Positions 61,998 to 64,000 of a stretch of DNA of 64,000 nucleotides are shown piece by piece (the stretch's first letter is position 1; every line of letters begins with the position of its first letter). A program made the position numbers and the translations under genes. Source of the stretch: Nonomuraea soli (lineage in GTDB: Bacteria > Actinomycetota > Actinomycetes > Streptosporangiales > Streptosporangiaceae); NCBI RefSeq assembly GCF_013761175.1, contig NZ_JACDUR010000001.1, positions 620,001 through 684,000 of the forward strand, read 5' to 3'. The notes under the pieces were generated by a model. That model saw only the letters and a list, made by a program, of their open reading frames with translations, had not been told where the DNA came from and did not search any database.

Positions 61998-62651
61998 GTG
62001 GGTATTCGCGTCGTCATCGCAGACGATCAGGCCATGGTCCGGGTGGGCCTGCGCATGGTCGTGGACAACGAGCCGGACATGACCGTGGTCGGTGAGGCCT
62101 CCGACGGGCTGGAGGCGGTCTCCATCGTGCGCCGCACCCGGCCCGACATCGTGCTCATGGACATCACGATGCCGCGCCTGGACGGCATCTCCGCGGCCGC
62201 TCAGATCCTCGACGAGCCGGGCGCGCCCCGCGTCATCATCCTGACCACCTTCGACACCGACGAGAACCTCTACGCCGCGCTCCGGGCCGGCATCAGCGGG
62301 TTCCTGCTGAAGGTCTCGCCGCCGGAGCAGCTCATCGAGTCGATCAGGGTCGTCAACAGCGGCGAGGCGCTGCTGGACCCGGCGGTGACGGGCCGCGTCA
62401 TCGCCTCCTTCGCCGGGCGGGCGGAGGTCGCCCCGCCGCCCGAGCTCGACGATCTCACGCCGCGCGAGCTGGAGGTGCTGACGCTGCTGGCGCGCGGGCT
62501 GACCAACGCCGAGATCGCCCAGGAGCTGTTCGTCGGCGACGCCACGGTCAAGACCCATGTGGCGCGGGTGCTGATGAAGCTGCACCTGCGCGACCGGGCT
62601 CAGGCGGTGGTCTTCGCGTACGAGGCGGGCGTGGTGCGGCCGGGCGCGTAG
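61998..62651 (+). CDS. Orphan NarL/FixJ-family response regulator
   Basis: A protein of 217 residues from GTG 61998. Receiver with IADDQAMVRVGL, phospho-Asp in IVLMDITMPRLDG, TTFDTDENL, conserved Lys in FLLKVSPPEQ; LuxR helix-turn-helix LTPRELEVLTLLARGLTNAE. No histidine kinase gene adjoins it. It follows the Ser/Thr kinase, so phosphorylation by that kinase is possible but speculative. Final 52 bases overlap the convergent membrane-protein gene. Confidence 0.9.
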   Translation: MGIRVVIADDQAMVRVGLRMVVDNEPDMTVVGEASDGLEAVSIVRRTRPDIVLMDITMPRLDGISAAAQILDEPGAPRVIILTTFDTDENLYAALRAGISGFLLKVSPPEQLIESIRVVNSGEALLDPAVTGRVIASFAGRAEVAPPPELDDLTPRELEVLTLLARGLTNAEIAQELFVGDATVKTHVARVLMKLHLRDRAQAVVFAYEAGVVRPGA

Positions 62652-63295
62652 AAGGAGGCCCAGGCCTCGTCGCTCATGCGCAGGATCCGCACGCCGATCC
62701 AGCCGATCGCCACGACGGGCGCGGTCCACATCGGGACGGTCGCGGGCCCGTACGGCACCGCGAAGGTGCCCAGGTACCCGGCGGCGGTCACCAGCGGCAC
62801 CCACCACGGGGCGTGGCCCGCTCGCCAGACCACCACGAGCAGCAGCGGCAGGCCGAGGATGGCCATGAACATCCACGGCATCTGGAAGCCGAACGTGGGA
62901 CCGGGCAGCCCCATCATCTCCTCCAGGATCTGCTGGGCCCGCTCGGGCGGGTAGTGCTGCCCCAGCCACCACTCGACCGGATCGGTCAGCAGCAGGCCCG
63001 AGGCGTTGATGTAGCCGACGACGGTGATCGCGCCCAGGATGTGGCCCGAGCGGAAGTGGCTGCGCCGGGTGAGGTGGATCAGCCCGAGCGCCCCGATGGC
63101 CAGCAGGATCCAGCTCCAGTGGTAGAGCACGGACTGCACCTGGGCCAGGGCGGGGTTGTCGCCGAAGCTGACGGTCTCGCGGTCGTCGCCCCAGGTGCCG
63201 GGGTCGACCATGACGGCCACCGCCTGCAGGAGCGGGGCGAGGATGAGCAGGATGCCGGAGACGGTCCGGCGGAAGCTGATGTGGTCGGACAACAT
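62600..63295 (-). CDS. Multi-pass membrane protein, function unknown
   Basis: A protein of 231 residues from ATG 63295 (MLSDHISFRRTVSGILLILA). About six membrane helices; a long loop after the first (DPGTWGDDRETVSFGDNPAL) and a helix LPLLLVVVWRAGHAPWWVPL. The C-terminal SFYAPGRTTPASYAKTTA lies in the 52-base overlap with the response regulator. Longer in-frame starts pass over the promoter region and are not used. Confidence 0.72.
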   Translation of the reverse strand: MLSDHISFRRTVSGILLILAPLLQAVAVMVDPGTWGDDRETVSFGDNPALAQVQSVLYHWSWILLAIGALGLIHLTRRSHFRSGHILGAITVVGYINASGLLLTDPVEWWLGQHYPPERAQQILEEMMGLPGPTFGFQMPWMFMAILGLPLLLVVVWRAGHAPWWVPLVTAAGYLGTFAVPYGPATVPMWTAPVVAIGWIGVRILRMSDEAWASFYAPGRTTPASYAKTTA

Positions 63296-63394
63296 AGAGC
63301 GCGACCGTAGCCGCGTCCGCGTGGGGCCGTCGTCCCCCGCCCGGCCTATCCCGCATCGTCCACCAGGTGGACACCTGGCGGACCATCCCCTCTT

Positions 63395-63435
63395 TGTGTG
63401 TATATTTTCCGTTATTGAACGTATTTGGCAGGAGG
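63395..63435 (+). promoter_or_regulatory. AT-rich promoter and ribosome site before the right-edge gene
   Basis: The stretch around 63394-63418 (GTGTGTATATTTTCCG and following) is the most AT-rich stretch near the right edge, with TATATT as a possible -10. GGAGG at 63431-63435 is 4 bases before the ATG. Exact transcription start is not defined. Confidence 0.4.
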
Positions 63436-63439
63436 ATTT

Positions 63440-64000
63440 ATGTTCCCGCGCGTGTTGTTCGACGAGACACACGGTCAGGCCTGGACCATCAGGCGTGAAC
63501 TGGCCGAGCAGCTGAACCCCGGCCACCCGGACGACAGCAGCTACGCGCGCGCGGCAGGGCATCTGCGCCGCCTGGGCCACCAGGTCACCGCCGGCGGCCT
63601 CGACCTCGACGGCCAGGACGTGCTGGTCATCGCCCACCCCTCCGACCCCCGCTTCGAGAAGGTGCTGCCGGGCAGCCCCGTCTACTCCGCCGGCGAGCTC
63701 GACGCCATCGAGGAGTTCGTCAGGCTCGGCGGCGGCCTGGTCGTGCTGGCGGAGGAGGAGCAGGACAAGTACGGCAACAACCTGCGCGAGCTGCTGCAAC
63801 GCTTCGGGGTCGGCGTCGAGCACACCACGGTGCGCGACGTCGCCCGCTCCCACCGCGAGGTGGCCACCTGGGTGCTCGGCACGCCCGGCTCCGGCGGCCT
63901 GCTCGCCGGCGCCTCGCGCGCCTGTTTCTACCGCTCCGGCACGCTCGTCGCGCCGCCGTCGGCCCAGGTCCTGTTCGCCTCCTCCCCGTCGGCCTCGCCC
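63440..64000 (+). CDS. GATase1/ABC-Gldg-like domain protein (partial, C-terminus outside window)
   Basis: 187 residues visible from ATG 63440 (MFPRVLFDETHGQAWTIRRE). GLDLDGQDVLVIAHPSDPRF, then VYSAGELDAIEEFVRLGGGL and VVLAEEEQDKYGNNLREL resemble the glutamine-amidotransferase-like GldG/DUF4350 superfamily that senses or wraps ligands; no catalytic Cys is seen in the visible part. Continues past the right edge, so length and partners are unknown. Confidence 0.7.
   Translation, partial: MFPRVLFDETHGQAWTIRRELAEQLNPGHPDDSSYARAAGHLRRLGHQVTAGGLDLDGQDVLVIAHPSDPRFEKVLPGSPVYSAGELDAIEEFVRLGGGLVVLAEEEQDKYGNNLRELLQRFGVGVEHTTVRDVARSHREVATWVLGTPGSGGLLAGASRACFYRSGTLVAPPSAQVLFASSPSASP

Overview
The window is about 72% G+C, with strong G/C third-position bias, many GTG starts, ATGA/GTGA/TGATG stop-start overlaps and typical actinomycete families (XRE-DUF5753/DUF397, DUF6158, TIGR02611-like PGPGW protein, LAL-type LuxR, F420-dependent LLM oxidoreductase, mycothiol-dependent isomerase fold). 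It is a chromosomal stretch of a filamentous actinomycete, most likely Streptosporangiaceae (Nonomuraea-like). The family placement is inference. Coding density is very high. No gene-free stretch exceeds 300 bases, and no tRNA, rRNA, CRISPR array or insertion sequence was seen.

Layout. 1-4.1 kb (minus): a three-gene operon of an endonuclease-fold protein, a small helix-rich protein and a double ATPase with a HerA-like C-terminus, cut by the window edge; this looks like a defence or DNA-processing module. 4.2-12.5 kb: secreted chymotrypsin-like protease, LysR regulator, small conserved proteins, an alpha/beta hydrolase without its serine, a giant LuxR regulator, a beta-lactamase-fold hydrolase and a Nudix enzyme. 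12.5-15.7 kb: sodium:solute symporter with a small membrane partner, DUF1445 protein and P-loop kinase. 15.7-22.2 kb: one tightly coupled operon: GntR regulator, AprB-like ferredoxin, substrate-binding protein fused to a NosL-like domain, importer permease and ATPase, and an AprA/FrdA-like flavoprotein with a HEAT-repeat tail. 22.3-28.8 kb: isolated second-type SecY, two-component pair with tandem-repeat insertions in the kinase, degenerate phosphotriesterase-like protein, PGPGW membrane protein, divergent GroES, and a spherulin-4/DUF1349 pair behind a truncated Rossmann start.

28.8-32.7 kb: iron-siderophore importer under an IdeR/DmdR-type iron box. 32.6-39.1 kb: EEP hydrolase, M20 peptidase, rhodanese/TetR pair with duplicated operators, APH-like kinase, and two isochorismatase-fold hydrolases around a GlxA-like AraC regulator. 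39.1-43.4 kb: helicase-associated protein and a whiJ-like trio (anti-sigma-type ATPase, XRE, DUF397). 43.5-50.7 kb: NIPSNAP-like protein, zinc anti-sigma/MDMPI fusion with a region-2-only sigma fragment, histidine phosphatase, F420 oxidoreductase, and a PhyH-phosphotriesterase-P450 operon. 50.7-55.2 kb: Gfo/Idh oxidoreductase, then a cobalamin riboswitch controlling btuFCD-cbiZ. 55.3-58.8 kb: hydantoinase/oxoprolinase A and B. 58.9-64 kb: catalytically dead secreted protease-fold membrane protein coupled to a Ser/Thr kinase, an orphan NarL regulator, a membrane protein and a partial gene at the right edge.

Connections across genes: three nearly identical ACCAAGCG-centred palindromes precede the NIPSNAP-like gene, the LLM/PhyH divergent promoter and the hydantoinase divergent promoter, suggesting a shared regulator not encoded here. 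Iron and cobalamin uptake are each under a recognisable control element.
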